64,000 nt of DNA. It comes from Acrasis kona (lineage: Eukaryota; Heterolobosea; Eutetramitea; Acrasida; Acrasidae). Location of the stretch: assembly GCA_026419775.2 (NCBI GenBank), contig JAOPGA020001371.1:16870-80869 (forward strand), written 5' to 3'. The translations under genes and the position numbers were made by a program. Of this stretch, positions 1 to 11,521 are shown piece by piece; within the stretch, counting starts at the first letter, position 1, and each line of letters starts with the position of its first letter. The notes under the pieces were generated by a model that saw only the letters and a program-made list of their open reading frames with translations, was not told the origin of the DNA and did no database searches.

Positions 1-2825
1 GCGGTAGAGTTCACCAGAATTGGAAGAAGAGATTCTTCTTCATGCGCGACAACAAACTGTATTATTACAAAACATCAGATTCGCAGAAGCAGTTGGGATG
101 TGTTGAATTATCGAACAGTTTTGTTTCTTTAATGAATGAGGAAGAGTCGATGGAGATGTTTCAGAAGCAGAACATGATTATAGTGGATTCACCCAAAAGA
201 ACGTGGTATCTCTGCGTGCCCGAGGAAAGAGATCTTGCCCTTGATTGGGAGAAGGTTATGGTACAGGCAAGCCTCATGAGCAACAACCCGCCAATACAAG
301 TCTTGACCACAAGTGAGTTGTTGGCTGCATTATACAAAGCAAAAGACGGAGATGTGATTGCCATCAGTTCAGGAGTGTACAATATTAATGATTTCCACAT
401 TGACAAGAGCGTACAATTAAGAGCAAAGGATACGCGTAACAAGCCAGTTCTTGTCGGAGATTTATTTTGTAAAAGTCGCACATTGTTATTGGATCACATT
501 ATAGTGAAGGGTAGTTGCAAAGGAATTAATGTAGATCGTGGAACGGTTTTACTTTATTTTTGATGAAATTTAGTGAGTTCATCTCCTTTCGTGTCCAATC
601 CACTCACAATTGTTAGCAAATACTAATTCGGATGGAATTCTAGTCACGCGTGGTACTTGTCTGATTTATGAATCAATCGTCTCAAAATGTTCCCAAAATG
701 GGATCCGCATCGAAGGCAGTCAATCTAGGGTCCGTTTGGATTCCAGTCGCATCTGTGACAATGGTCAGAACGGAGTTGTCTTGTGTGAAAATGCTAGTTT
801 ACAATCTTTCAATAGTTTGGTGTGCAACAATGGACAAAATGGTATGGCCATGGATAAAACATTAAATATACATGTTAGAAAGTGTGAATTTATTGGTAAT
901 AAAGCTGATGGTATTCGCGTGTGTTTTAAACCTGAAATTGTTTTTCTAGTCTTTGATAACAAGGTTCACTCTAATAAACAATTTGGTATCAATGTAATGT
1001 TTGACAAGAATGAGTTGGATGCTCATTTGATTGATAATAGTGTTTTCCGAAATGGACAAAGACAGAGCGTAACAACGGGAATTGCTTATAATGACCAGGC
1101 CTTGACGTTTCAGTCTATTGGTGCTAGTACCAATTTTAAAATGTTTGGAATATTTTCCGTTCCCCTTTTACAAATTGTTAATTGTACACAATAAAGCAGC
1201 AACCGAAGACCATTCTAATGGTACTTCAACTTTATTTCCTGTTGAAAGGTTCATTATTCGTTCGTTATATGGTTTCTTCTCAAATGAGGACCGTTTTTCT
1301 AGATCCATCACTCTCATGTTCCGATGTCTTGACTTTTCTAACTGTGAATCGTCAGGAATACACTTTGCAATGAAGCGCGGTATGATTCCCTTGCGTAATG
1401 TGACGTGTACAATTTGGACTGGTAGTGGGATTACTGCCGGAGAGCTTACTTTCATTGCAGAAAATTCCAACACTCTGACCAGCGTTGACCTGCGTAATTG
1501 TTGGAATATCGATGGCGAAAAGGCCACTAGTTTATTGTCTTCATGTGTTAATTTGACTAGCTTGCGTGTTGATGGGTCTAACATCAACATGGATTCAATG
1601 TGTATGGCCGTGCCCAAATTTACTTCTTTGAAGTACTTTTCTTTTGACGGTAGGAAATGTGGTCACCCTTCAGAAAGCGAAGTACAAGAAGTTGATTTCA
1701 ATAACAGATATTTCTTACGAAACATTACTCAATTCTGGAAAGGTATCACTGAGATTTGTATCAAATCTCAATCCATCAATACACAGTCTGCAGAAATGTT
1801 ATTCCAAATTCCATCCCTTGTTAAAATTGACTTACAAAAGAATGATTTGGTCCATTCGGAATCGATGTGGGTTGAATTGATTGCAAACAAATCCATAAGA
1901 GAAGTAAACTTGTCTAGAAATAAAATTGGTGATGATGCTGTGTGTTACATTACGAACAAATCCAACATTACACATTTGAATGTAAGCTACTGCGATATTG
2001 GAGACCCTTCAATCTTTTGTATCTTGTTGAACAATAAAATCACTCATTTAGATGTGAGTGGCAATAATAAAATTACAGATAATGCATGGTATGTGGATGT
2101 TCCACAAAACCGTTCACTTGTTCATTTAAATGTATCTAATAACAAGAAACTCAGTGAAGCAGCATTGTTGAATATGTCTTATTCTTCTAATCTGAAACAT
2201 CTAAACATTTCTGGTAACAAGCTCATGATTAATCAAAAATCAATCATTGCAGTGTTGAATCAGACCAAACAACTGAGAGAATTTGTTGCTCAGCATTGTT
2301 CCATTAATAGTCTACATTTAAGTGTACCTGTGGCGACTAATAGTGGCATACATACTTTTTGCTTAGGTTTTAATGATATCACCACCATCCCCGACTTGAT
2401 TTTGAACTTGCCTAATTTGACAAAATTAGATTTGCAGTCAAATGATTTACACAATGAAGATGTTGGTAAATTATTTTCAAAGACGTCCCTGAAAGATTTG
2501 AACTTGTCTTATAATCTCTTTTTGGTAAGATTCATGCTTAAGCGTGCTTCACGAAAATAAATCTCTTGAAAAATTAAATCTTTCAGGATGTAATTTAATT
2601 GGAAAGGATGACCGTAGTGGTCACTTGTTGTTTGGTAATAATTCTCTTTCGAGTTTGAATTTGGAGAACACAAGAATATCTGATGCTATTTTAAGATGTT
2701 ATTTGTACGGAAACACAAAGTTACGTGAATTAAATCTGACCTGTGGTGATGGTCACATATCAGAGATTGCTGCTTTAGAAATTTATGTCAAGATGCCCCA
2801 TCTAACCAGAATCAAAATACTTTAA
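1..2825 (+). CDS. PH domain / parallel beta-helix / leucine-rich-repeat protein (5' partial)
   Basis: The frame is open from the window edge, so the start lies upstream. The first ~100 residues look like a PH domain: a WKKRFFF strand just before the first Met, then LYYYK, and a W-containing C-terminal helix near 210-290. A right-handed parallel beta-helix follows (about 330-1130), with NG-rich turns such as SQNGIRI and NGQNGVV. From about 1300 to the TAA at 2823-2825 there are many LRR units (LxxLxLxxN type, e.g. NLSRNKIGDD). Introns are needed near 546-616 and 1143-1195; their exact ends are uncertain. Between 2525 and 2545 the LRR register moves by one base with no workable splice site, so a one-base frameshift is present there. 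An AATAAA lies just after the stop. Membrane-targeted scaffold or sensor is inference; the domain calls rest on pattern and are fairly secure. Confidence 0.75.
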
Positions 2826-2975
2826 AATAAATGTTTAAAAACTCTTTCGTATCATGAGGGATCTAGTCTTGTTGTGTCTTCTAACTATCATTGGTTTAAT
2901 AAATGATGAAATTTCTACAGTTATACTCTTAAAAAGCATCAAAACAGGTTTGACATCATACGTTTATTAAACATG

Positions 2976-5900
2976 TTAGCATTGTAAGAAGGCTCTTTTG
3001 ACGCTTTCTGAAATCTCCCAAGCTTCGTTTGCAAACTTCTCCATCTGGCCATGTTCAGGTGCTCTCAGCTTAACTTCAAACTCTCTCACCTTGTTATCTT
3101 TTCGCTTCAACACCAATCCGATACCCATGGCATAATAATATACTTCACCCACCACGAAAAACGTTCCCTCAAATTTATTATACTTGTACCATTTACTCTT
3201 GACGTGACGAACAATACCTAGGTACTTCATTTTATCACTTACTGTCAGGGTGCAATCGCCATTGATGGTGAGATTATCAAAATGTCCGGTCGATATGGGA
3301 CGTTTGGTCTTGATGTAAATCCTCATATCAAGGTCATCCATTGCTTCTAATTTGGTACACGATAGCCATGTCAAAGGTCTGGTGCTAGCAGTCGATACGA
3401 TACCATATTGATCAAACTTTACTCTCTTCTCCAGTTCTCCCTTCTCTAGTATTGTTCCATTGTAAATCTCTTCTGTTTTGTAAACATCTGATGGGTCACA
3501 TCCCAATTTCTGGAGCACCTTATCAATATCAATGTCATCATTAATACAAGTGTACATTGTATCTGTGATATTGGGATTCTTCTTTTGTTTCGGAGTACTT
3601 TGGTTTGTGTCGAGTTCCTTAACAATAACTTTGGGTGGCGGTTCNTTTTTTGGTTTTAACGGTGGTTCATAATACCAACAAGACATTGTATCGTCAACAT
3701 CATAATAGTCATCTAGATGATAATCAGTTTTGACTGAATTATATCTTCTATTCTTGTCCAGAATAGTACAGAAATCTCTCTGTTCACTGAAACGTAAACA
3801 AAGTTCTTGGTTCATGTTCAGCAAATAATGTTTACCGATACGAATCGTACATTTTGTGACGCCAATTTGTATGGACTGTACCATTTTCTCTTTGAACATG
3901 TATTCGAGTTGAGCAAGACAAACTTTCTTAAAAGTGAGTTGATTTTGATTTGGTTCATCCCCCACGCAACACATTCTATATCGCCGACGATCTTCATGTT
4001 TATGATGATGGTGGGTTGGATGATCGTGTTCGATGAATGTAATGCCAAGACCACGTTCGAACAATATCAATCCTGATCCCTTCACAAATGACTCGTGTGA
4101 TTTTGAAGGTGATAACCTGCTCACATATTCTCTACTTTTGATGTAGGCATCGATCTCATTACATTGGTCATGAGTGCCAGTGATGGTTACTACTAATCTG
4201 TTTCTGTTCATATAAGGAGTGCTCTTCAGCTTCACTTTGAACTTATCGCACCATTGATTGATGATAAAGTCATGATGATCAAAGATTAGTTGAGTGAATT
4301 TGACTCCCAGAGTAATCACTCTATCTATTTCTCTGTCAGATCCCTGTACCGTCATAATGCTATTCACATTTGCTGTGCATTTTAGCGTCAAATAGGCTCT
4401 GAGGAATTCTGCACGTATAGAGTCTTGTAACTTGATTTCTTGAATATGAAGAACTGGATCATAATAAGTGATATGAGTGGTAGTGCATGTTCCCACTAAT
4501 CGTAAGAACTGTAGTAAGTTTGTCGAATTATAGTTTTCGTCATGTATAAGAAGATCAAGAGGCTTGAAATCTCCGGTGACATTGTAATGCACTCGATCTT
4601 TTCCCTTGAAACAAAAGTCAATGTACATGTATATCAGCGCTCTCGATGGGAACACTTGACTGATAATACCTAACGCTCTCGCCCATGACATCAACACAAA
4701 AAGAGACATGTACATGGACTTGTCCTGAATCAATTTACTCTTAATATACTTGATTTTATATAAACCATCACTGTTGGTAACCATATCTACAGGATAGTGC
4801 AAAAAATCTGATTTGTAACTAAACCTAATGATTGGAAACTTTCCATCATTCTTGAACTCTCTGGGAATAAATCTTTTTAGTCGATCGTTGATATCTCTTA
4901 GTTGAGCGTTCTCCAGTATGACATCAACATCAGAATGCACACAATCAAATAATAAAAGAGAAGAAGAGCCGTGCATGGATAACGAAGCATTTGGATAACA
5001 TTTTCTTATTAGGCCTTGCAGATTTTCAACCGTTTCCACTCTTTTTTGATAGGAATCTCTGATAGATGACTCATTCTTGAGGAGAAAATCTCGAATAGAA
5101 GAGTCAATGGTTGTATTTGAATCACTGCTGGCTTTGATTTCGATTGTGTCACCAAAAACACCCCATTTAAATGTATGATCATTTCGAGATTCTGCAATAC
5201 TACACCAAAGCTGTAACTTTTTCTTTATCCTACTTGAATATTCAGCTCTAGAGAAGGCAATTAATTCGCCTCCAAATTCCTCAAAGAACGATACTCGCAC
5301 GTCCCTCACAATACTGTTATACATGGTTTTCATTAGATCTTCGACGTTTCTTTGCTCCTCATCATATCTTGGATTCCATTTTACAACAATACCAGATGCT
5401 ATTTGTTCGTCGCTCTCAATCTTGCAATAATCTTTTATCAAAGTCATTTGCGATTTGTAATGATCAAAAATAAGAGTCTCAATCTCTTCTTGTTGGTCCT
5501 TGCTAAGGTTATCTTGATTCTTTATAAATTTAATGTTTTTGATTACATCGAAGCTCTTGGCTCTCCTGTAGATTTGACCAAGTACATTCTTTGATTCGTA
5601 TATTTCTTTGATTTCATTCTTTCTATTCATAAAATCAGGAAATCTTTCTGGTTTCAAATGATCGGGAAGATCTCCTGGCACTCCAGTTTTGGCATAATCG
5701 ACTGCGAGTGAGAATTGTTTCGAAAGGTACATGCAATCCAAGTCTTTGGCTTTTAGGGGTTTGATATCAGTCCAAACCTTCCATGCAGTGGCTATTTTGC
5801 CCATATCTTCGGATTTGTCTCTAAACTTTGCCAAGTACTCTGGTAATGTATCTAGAACAACACCAGAGACTGCAGTATAGTCATCCGGACTGTGGTTGAT

Positions 5901-8900
5901 GATGGGAAAGGCATCAACGAGACGTTCATCCCATATCACCGAAAAACGATCTCCGTCAAGATCACCTCCAGCAAGATCAGTTGGAGCAGGTCTGATTCCT
6001 TGTTGGCTGAATGCGACACAGTTCCTGAGGTGGTGTAGTTCGTTACAGTCCACAGCAGTGTACCTACGCACATCGCCAGGATGCATACATGGATTCCTAT
6101 ACACAATCACTTGTCCCTGTATAACTTGTTTATTACCCATGTGATCATCAATTTGGAGGAAAATACAATTCTCAGGTAATACTCTATACTCATCGATTAC
6201 TCCCAATACATTTTGTGATTTGGGAACAATGATTCTCGTCTTGTCCACAAGATCATTGATCTGTTTATTGTAAATTAAAACCAAAACATTGGCCCAGAAT
6301 TCATCTTGTAAAAAATCGACATTGGCGTCTCTTGCGCGATCCAGATGAGGGATTGTGGTATAACAGCGAATCACATTGTACGCCTTTTCATTATCTACAA
6401 ACATGTCCTCAAGATTATCCAACTGATCTTGTAACATTTGTAGGAAGACACCATCAGGGACACCAAGTGATGACATTAGAATGATGGATTGTTGATTCAG
6501 ATAACAGATATTGTAATCGGACCAACTCACAACATTAAAGGAATGATGAGGACCTGGTTCGAATTTGGACATGGAATCACGGACTTCTATTTTCATTTCT
6601 GATGCTATTTCAGGAGAGATTGCAACGACGCCTTTAAAGCCACGCGATCTGATTTGAACAGCTGAGGGTATAGATTTAAGATTTAATTGATATGTGACGG
6701 CTTTCGCCACCAATTCGGACATTTTCCCGATGCCATCCGTAAATGAGCCGTTGTCTTCAATCATATCGTATTCGACTACGTCAGGCTCTGTCTCAACTTC
6801 AAAACAAGAAGTAAACATGAGACCCATTCTACTGACATATTTGTGAATGTATCGATGATCAAACACGCCCATCCATCTATGAACATCTGCTATTGTATTT
6901 TGATCAGATTCCTTCATAAACCAGAAGGAGTGCTTCTTCAACTGACTGTTTGAGCAACCGAGATACTTAAAGAGATCATAATCTTTTGACATGATTCCAT
7001 GTTTAATAACTTGTGCGATATAACTGGTAAATTTACCAAAAGAAACGTTGGTGACCGCATCTTCGTCTCTAAATTGTACGCGAAGCAACGAACCCGGGTG
7101 GATATTTTCCAGATAACGAGTAACTCGATTATGCATGATCAGTTCCTCATCAAACCAAATCTTGGTGGTTGGGGTGATCACGCATCGTTTAACGTAGAAC
7201 ATATGAGGAGGGATATTAGTCCTCGATGGTGGCATTTCTTCTTGTACCTTTGCTTCAAAAGGTACAAATTTTATTTTTGCATAGTAGATCGGAATTTTCA
7301 ACATTTCATGATTTAAAATGTCGTCGAGATGATGATTAGAGGAAAATACAATAGAGTTGAATTCCTCGCCATAAAGACTTTCACAAACCCTAACATTCTC
7401 GCCTTTTATTATTTTATATACTTCTGGTTTGAAGTCAAAGCGAAAGAGCAGTTGCCAGTTGCCTCGTCCGTCGTCAAGTTGTAATAAAATCGGTTTTGTG
7501 ATGCTTTTCCATGTAATAGTTATGGTGTACGCTGGGCCGACAACATTAATGCCATCAGAATCAATATGGAGCGAGTTCTCTGTCCATAAGGCAGTGAACT
7601 TCATGACACTGATGATATGCTTAGAGGAATTGAAGAATTCACTTTGGCACGGAATAAAATTGATCACACCAAAATCGTATTTTTTTACAGAATAAGAAAT
7701 GACTGAGGGAAGAGCATCACGTTTGATCCATAAATCATCTCTCACAAGGTCCTTATAAGCATAGTTCAATAAAGACTGTTCTTCACTATATTCTGTGCTA
7801 CTCAGTTCGTAAGCTTTTATTACGTTTTCACTAAGGGATACCACAAATGTCAATTCACTAATGCTAAATTCATATTCACAAAGAACGACAATCTTCACAT
7901 GAGGAGCACAACTATCATATTTTTTATTGCACCATTCTTTATAGGCGTTTGATGCATTTTGAGATTGCTTTATTTCGTTGCACACACTCTTCACTGCCTC
8001 GATCATGTTCTTTTCCTTCATCTGCAATTTCTGCTGCATGTCCCTCTCGGAAGTATCACACATTACAATGAATTTAGAACGATGTTCTCTTGCCCTACCC
8101 CTCATTTGCATCATGCTCTTTGCGGAAGTCATGGCCTCAAAAGAAATCACAAGGTTACAGCTAGAGACATCAAGACCCTCTTCAACAACACTCGTAGCAA
8201 CAAGTAATTGGCAATGTCCCTGTTTGAATTTTTGAAGAACCTCTGACTGATCGGATTCATAGTCCATGCCATCCAAGCCACCATGACCAAATATAACTTG
8301 TGGCGACATCTCACTGTATTTAACCTTCAACTTTTCGATGAGTTGACGACCGCTATCTCTCGTACGTACAAATATAATAATCCTGCCTTCTTCGAATTGA
8401 TCTAATTCATAATATAGTTGAGCGAGTCGCTCTGAATAAACATCGGGTACACTCATAACATTTTGATTCAGCTTTTCTAATTCTTGTTCAACCTCGTTTG
8501 AGAGATTAGTTTTACGATTGTTTATTATTTTTTGAATGTCCTCCTTTGCGACCTTGGTACCAAATAATTGAATAGTTTCAATTCTTTTATAGAGTGTTAA
8601 TGATAAATCAATAGCCAAATACACAGGGTCATTAACTTTCCAAAGTTGTTGAATGTTCTTGAGGTCCCTTACAAAATTTTGGTCGTAACAGCTTCTAACA
8701 ACAAGATCGAACTCTTTAAGAACTTTCTCTTGTAGTACATTCTCTACAAACCGAACAATTATATTTATTAATTCTTGTTCCGATGGATTACGTTGTGTTG
8801 TACACCATTGTGGATCTTGAGTCTTTATCATTGATTCAAACTCTATAAGAGCTTCTCTTGGATATACAGGTACCACTGAGAAGGTGGAGCATAACTGATT

Positions 8901-9869
8901 TAGCTTTTTCACAGTACCACCAAGGTAAGCATCTTCTACGGGCGATGCCGTTAAACAAAGGACTCTGGGCTTTTGTTTAGCTTTATTAAACACTTCCATT
9001 ATTTTTACAAATGGATGATTACCAGTTCCGTTGTGAGCCTCGTCAAAAACCATTGCACAAAAGTCATCTATTCTGAGTCTTGTGTCATTTAAGCAATTCA
9101 ACAAGCACTGAGCGGTTATACAAAGAACTCTTTGATTTTCTTCTTTCATCTTTTCTAACTTGCTTGTAATATGGGATACCTCACCGCAAAGTTTAAGAAC
9201 TTTGTGGGATGTCTCCTTATTAATGTATTCTGACTGCTGATAAACTAAAGGAATACGATGCGTGATGAAGACTGCAATTTTGTTTGGATTCAAGTTTAAC
9301 ATTCTGTCAATGAACAGAATTGAAATCAGTGTTTTACCACATCCCGTTGGCACACACACCAAAGATGACTGCAGCAGGCATTGAATGTAAAGTTCAACTT
9401 GGTATTTCCTTGGTGTGGTTTTCTTAAGGTGTAGTGGTATAAGATGTTCTCTGGTGGAGGCAAAGATTGTTTGATATATCGGTTTTTGATTTGTTGTCAA
9501 AAGTACCCTGTCTTTTGCAAATCTTACTTTGATTACTCCGGCATATTGCTTATAAATTTCTTTCCACTTCTTTTGTTTTGGGTTGGGACTTTCGTCGCTT
9601 AAATAAACTTCATCTCTAGATAGTGTATAGACTGTTTGATCATAAAAGCCTATAACCATGACATTTCCTATCTTTGCATTGCACAGTGAATGTTTGAGAA
9701 CTTCAGGGGAAATTTTTCGCTTCTTCGTATTTGGATTGACCTCTTTCCTCACTAGTTCAGGTATCTGCAGAATCTCAAGATGATATGAATCACCTTCGCC
9801 CACGCAAAAGCGAAGGTTTGAGGGATTCGTGATAGCAACTTTGCAGTTCAAGCAATTCACTGTCACCAT
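2976..9869 (-). CDS. Helicase - RNA-dependent RNA polymerase - nucleotidyltransferase fusion (RNA silencing)
   Basis: A single intronless frame of 2,297 residues starting at ATG 9869. Residues ~150-610 form a Dicer/RIG-I-type superfamily 2 helicase: Walker A PTGCGKT at ~174-180, DEAH at ~276, TAS at ~307, motif VI QMRGRARE at ~588. Residues ~880-1510 form a QDE-1/Rdp1-type RdRP with FTDGIGK at ~1043, HPGD at ~1263 and the catalytic DLDGD at 1303-1307. Residues ~1600-1850 form a Cid1/poly(A)-polymerase-like nucleotidyltransferase: GSSS at ~1634, the DxD pair D1647/D1649, and a third Asp at ~1695 in PVDMVT. The last ~450 residues, including a His-rich patch near 1970, are not recognised. An N at 3645 leaves one residue undefined. 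Helicase-RdRP fusions are known from Dictyostelium; the added nucleotidyltransferase would put all three RDRC activities in one chain. Likely role: making dsRNA from single-stranded templates for siRNA production. Confidence 0.93.
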   Translation of the reverse strand: MVTVNCLNCKVAITNPSNLRFCVGEGDSYHLEILQIPELVRKEVNPNTKKRKISPEVLKHSLCNAKIGNVMVIGFYDQTVYTLSRDEVYLSDESPNPKQKKWKEIYKQYAGVIKVRFAKDRVLLTTNQKPIYQTIFASTREHLIPLHLKKTTPRKYQVELYIQCLLQSSLVCVPTGCGKTLISILFIDRMLNLNPNKIAVFITHRIPLVYQQSEYINKETSHKVLKLCGEVSHITSKLEKMKEENQRVLCITAQCLLNCLNDTRLRIDDFCAMVFDEAHNGTGNHPFVKIMEVFNKAKQKPRVLCLTASPVEDAYLGGTVKKLNQLCSTFSVVPVYPREALIEFESMIKTQDPQWCTTQRNPSEQELINIIVRFVENVLQEKVLKEFDLVVRSCYDQNFVRDLKNIQQLWKVNDPVYLAIDLSLTLYKRIETIQLFGTKVAKEDIQKIINNRKTNLSNEVEQELEKLNQNVMSVPDVYSERLAQLYYELDQFEEGRIIIFVRTRDSGRQLIEKLKVKYSEMSPQVIFGHGGLDGMDYESDQSEVLQKFKQGHCQLLVATSVVEEGLDVSSCNLVISFEAMTSAKSMMQMRGRAREHRSKFIVMCDTSERDMQQKLQMKEKNMIEAVKSVCNEIKQSQNASNAYKEWCNKKYDSCAPHVKIVVLCEYEFSISELTFVVSLSENVIKAYELSSTEYSEEQSLLNYAYKDLVRDDLWIKRDALPSVISYSVKKYDFGVINFIPCQSEFFNSSKHIISVMKFTALWTENSLHIDSDGINVVGPAYTITITWKSITKPILLQLDDGRGNWQLLFRFDFKPEVYKIIKGENVRVCESLYGEEFNSIVFSSNHHLDDILNHEMLKIPIYYAKIKFVPFEAKVQEEMPPSRTNIPPHMFYVKRCVITPTTKIWFDEELIMHNRVTRYLENIHPGSLLRVQFRDEDAVTNVSFGKFTSYIAQVIKHGIMSKDYDLFKYLGCSNSQLKKHSFWFMKESDQNTIADVHRWMGVFDHRYIHKYVSRMGLMFTSCFEVETEPDVVEYDMIEDNGSFTDGIGKMSELVAKAVTYQLNLKSIPSAVQIRSRGFKGVVAISPEIASEMKIEVRDSMSKFEPGPHHSFNVVSWSDYNICYLNQQSIILMSSLGVPDGVFLQMLQDQLDNLEDMFVDNEKAYNVIRCYTTIPHLDRARDANVDFLQDEFWANVLVLIYNKQINDLVDKTRIIVPKSQNVLGVIDEYRVLPENCIFLQIDDHMGNKQVIQGQVIVYRNPCMHPGDVRRYTAVDCNELHHLRNCVAFSQQGIRPAPTDLAGGDLDGDRFSVIWDERLVDAFPIINHSPDDYTAVSGVVLDTLPEYLAKFRDKSEDMGKIATAWKVWTDIKPLKAKDLDCMYLSKQFSLAVDYAKTGVPGDLPDHLKPERFPDFMNRKNEIKEIYESKNVLGQIYRRAKSFDVIKNIKFIKNQDNLSKDQQEEIETLIFDHYKSQMTLIKDYCKIESDEQIASGIVVKWNPRYDEEQRNVEDLMKTMYNSIVRDVRVSFFEEFGGELIAFSRAEYSSRIKKKLQLWCSIAESRNDHTFKWGVFGDTIEIKASSDSNTTIDSSIRDFLLKNESSIRDSYQKRVETVENLQGLIRKCYPNASLSMHGSSSLLLFDCVHSDVDVILENAQLRDINDRLKRFIPREFKNDGKFPIIRFSYKSDFLHYPVDMVTNSDGLYKIKYIKSKLIQDKSMYMSLFVLMSWARALGIISQVFPSRALIYMYIDFCFKGKDRVHYNVTGDFKPLDLLIHDENYNSTNLLQFLRLVGTCTTTHITYYDPVLHIQEIKLQDSIRAEFLRAYLTLKCTANVNSIMTVQGSDREIDRVITLGVKFTQLIFDHHDFIINQWCDKFKVKLKSTPYMNRNRLVVTITGTHDQCNEIDAYIKSREYVSRLSPSKSHESFVKGSGLILFERGLGITFIEHDHPTHHHHKHEDRRRYRMCCVGDEPNQNQLTFKKVCLAQLEYMFKEKMVQSIQIGVTKCTIRIGKHYLLNMNQELCLRFSEQRDFCTILDKNRRYNSVKTDYHLDDYYDVDDTMSCWYYEPPLKPKXEPPPKVIVKELDTNQSTPKQKKNPNITDTMYTCINDDIDIDKVLQKLGCDPSDVYKTEEIYNGTILEKGELEKRVKFDQYGIVSTASTRPLTWLSCTKLEAMDDLDMRIYIKTKRPISTGHFDNLTINGDCTLTVSDKMKYLGIVRHVKSKWYKYNKFEGTFFVVGEVYYYAMGIGLVLKRKDNKVREFEVKLRAPEHGQMEKFANEAWEISESVKRAFLQC

Positions 9870-10071
9870 TTTATTGCAACAATTTCCACCACCACCACAA
9901 TTCTATTTATTCATCTCACAATATTCGAAGGAACGGCGTTTCAATTGTGCTCTCACCATAAATGGATTTTATTCTTCTCAACTTGGGTTCAAGAAAACAA
10001 TTGAATAACCATGATGTCTAAAAAACTATTTGATGTTACAAGAGTTTAATAAAAACATATTAATCTTTATT

Positions 10072-11521
10072 TCATTTTCCACTTTTCGATTTGCTTTTTG
10101 ATGCCTTAGGTGGCATGTTGCCCATCAAAGAGGAAGGCGACATTAGTGTTCTTTCAAGTTCATTAGGATTGAGTGCGGGGGCTGTGCTTAGCGTTGGTAG
10201 ATTATTTGGAACATAAGTGTTTGTTATGATCGCTCTTCTTTTAGCCATCGATATCAGTTTCTCTCCCTCTTCACTCTTAGCCATCTCCTCCCTCGGAGTA
10301 GTCGACCCCTTCGGTGTTGATCCTCTTGGTGTCGTTTGGCCTCTTGGTGTGTTAGAAAGAACACCCCTTTTTTGTAGAATTTGGCATACCGTCGCAATGT
10401 CCTCTTCATTCAGGGCTACAAAGTAATTAACATTCGAAAGAAGTCATTCACTCACTGCTAATTAGTTTCGTAAGAGCGTCAGTTCTTTGTGCCTGTGTTT
10501 CAATGTCTTTCTATAAAATTAAATCAAAAAGAATGAGAAAATTTCATACGTATAATTCAACCCAATGGTTTGATTGGATGAGCTTGTCGTAATATGAACT
10601 TCTTATAAATCTTGGATAAATGTCTGTTTTAATTATCCACAATACTTCTCTTGTGGCGCTCCGGAACAATCCTACATTTTCCCACCAATTATCTGTACTT
10701 TGTTTACTAATCACACTTTTCCTTGTCCGGGCACTCAGGTTCAAAACATAATCCGCGTCTAGTTTAATGTATTTGTGTATTATATGTAAGGCTGACTTCT
10801 TAGCCTCCTCCAAGTCGGTCAAAACTAAGCTTTTAAAACATTCTACATCCTGAAAGAACATTAAATTTTCTTCGCTATACTCGTTCTTCATAAAGCTTAG
10901 TAACACCTTCGCAGAGTTTACATCATTGATGATTTCGAATGTGGAAAGACTGCTTTTGTCCACAGAAGAATCTGCATTATATACAAGTCTCAATTTCAAG
11001 TGAACCTCACCAGTGACCTTTTAATTGTTAATGTTGTGGGTTGCTGTGTCAAATGTCACCTTTTCTTTCCGCAGCCTCTGTCTAAGAGTATACCACTTAT
11101 CGTCAATACCATCGCTCAAAGAGCTCAAGCTCACAGATACTTTACCCATAAAATCATCGTTAAAACTAAAAGTATCCTCATCAAACATGTCCACTTCTAG
11201 TGTTTGGTCTCCTTCATGAATATCTCTTCGAATGCGTCATTAAAGTATAAATAAATCAAGTTACACTGTAAACTGCTCATTCCATACCGGATTCAAATTT
11301 TTTTGTATCGTACTGGTTCTGATGGAGTGTCTGCCAACTTTAAAAATAATGTAGGGATCGCTCAACCCGTTCATGTCCTTGTCTATCAAATGTCTGGCTT
11401 CCACTGCGTGAATCCACAATTTTCCAACGACTGCCCTTTGATAGTGGGTGGGTGTTTCATTGATTACAGATGGACTAGAGGTGCTATTGATGTTAAGGTC
11501 ATCGTTTGTGGATTTAAACAT
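10072..11521 (-). CDS. C2 domain - RGS domain protein
   Basis: Five exons are joined by short GT..AG introns (33-46 nt), with ATG at 11521. The N-terminal C2 domain contains KLWIHAVEARHL, DPYIIFKVG and NPVWNEQF, and continues in the next exon as VDMFDED and WYTLRQRL. A third exon (about 11018-10547) carries a complete RGS domain: SFMKNEYSEENLMFFQDVE and, near its end, IYPRFIRSSYYDKL. RGS domains accelerate GTP hydrolysis by G-alpha subunits; the C2 domain probably recruits the protein to membrane in response to calcium. The last two exons (about 10514-10459 and 10411-10072) encode a Gln-rich helix and a Pro/Thr/Ser tail with TPRG repeats ending in a Lys/Ser stretch. The ATG lies only 44 bp from the stop of the dynein gene on the same strand. 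Confidence 0.8.

Noticed and set aside
2525-2586. An intron (GTAAGA..TTTCAG) in the LRR gene
   Set aside because: Removing it deletes an LRR (NKSLEKLNLSG) and leaves the wrong frame; a one-base shift fits better.
3645-3645. Premature break in the RdRP gene
   Set aside because: It is a single undetermined base (N); the frame is intact on both sides.
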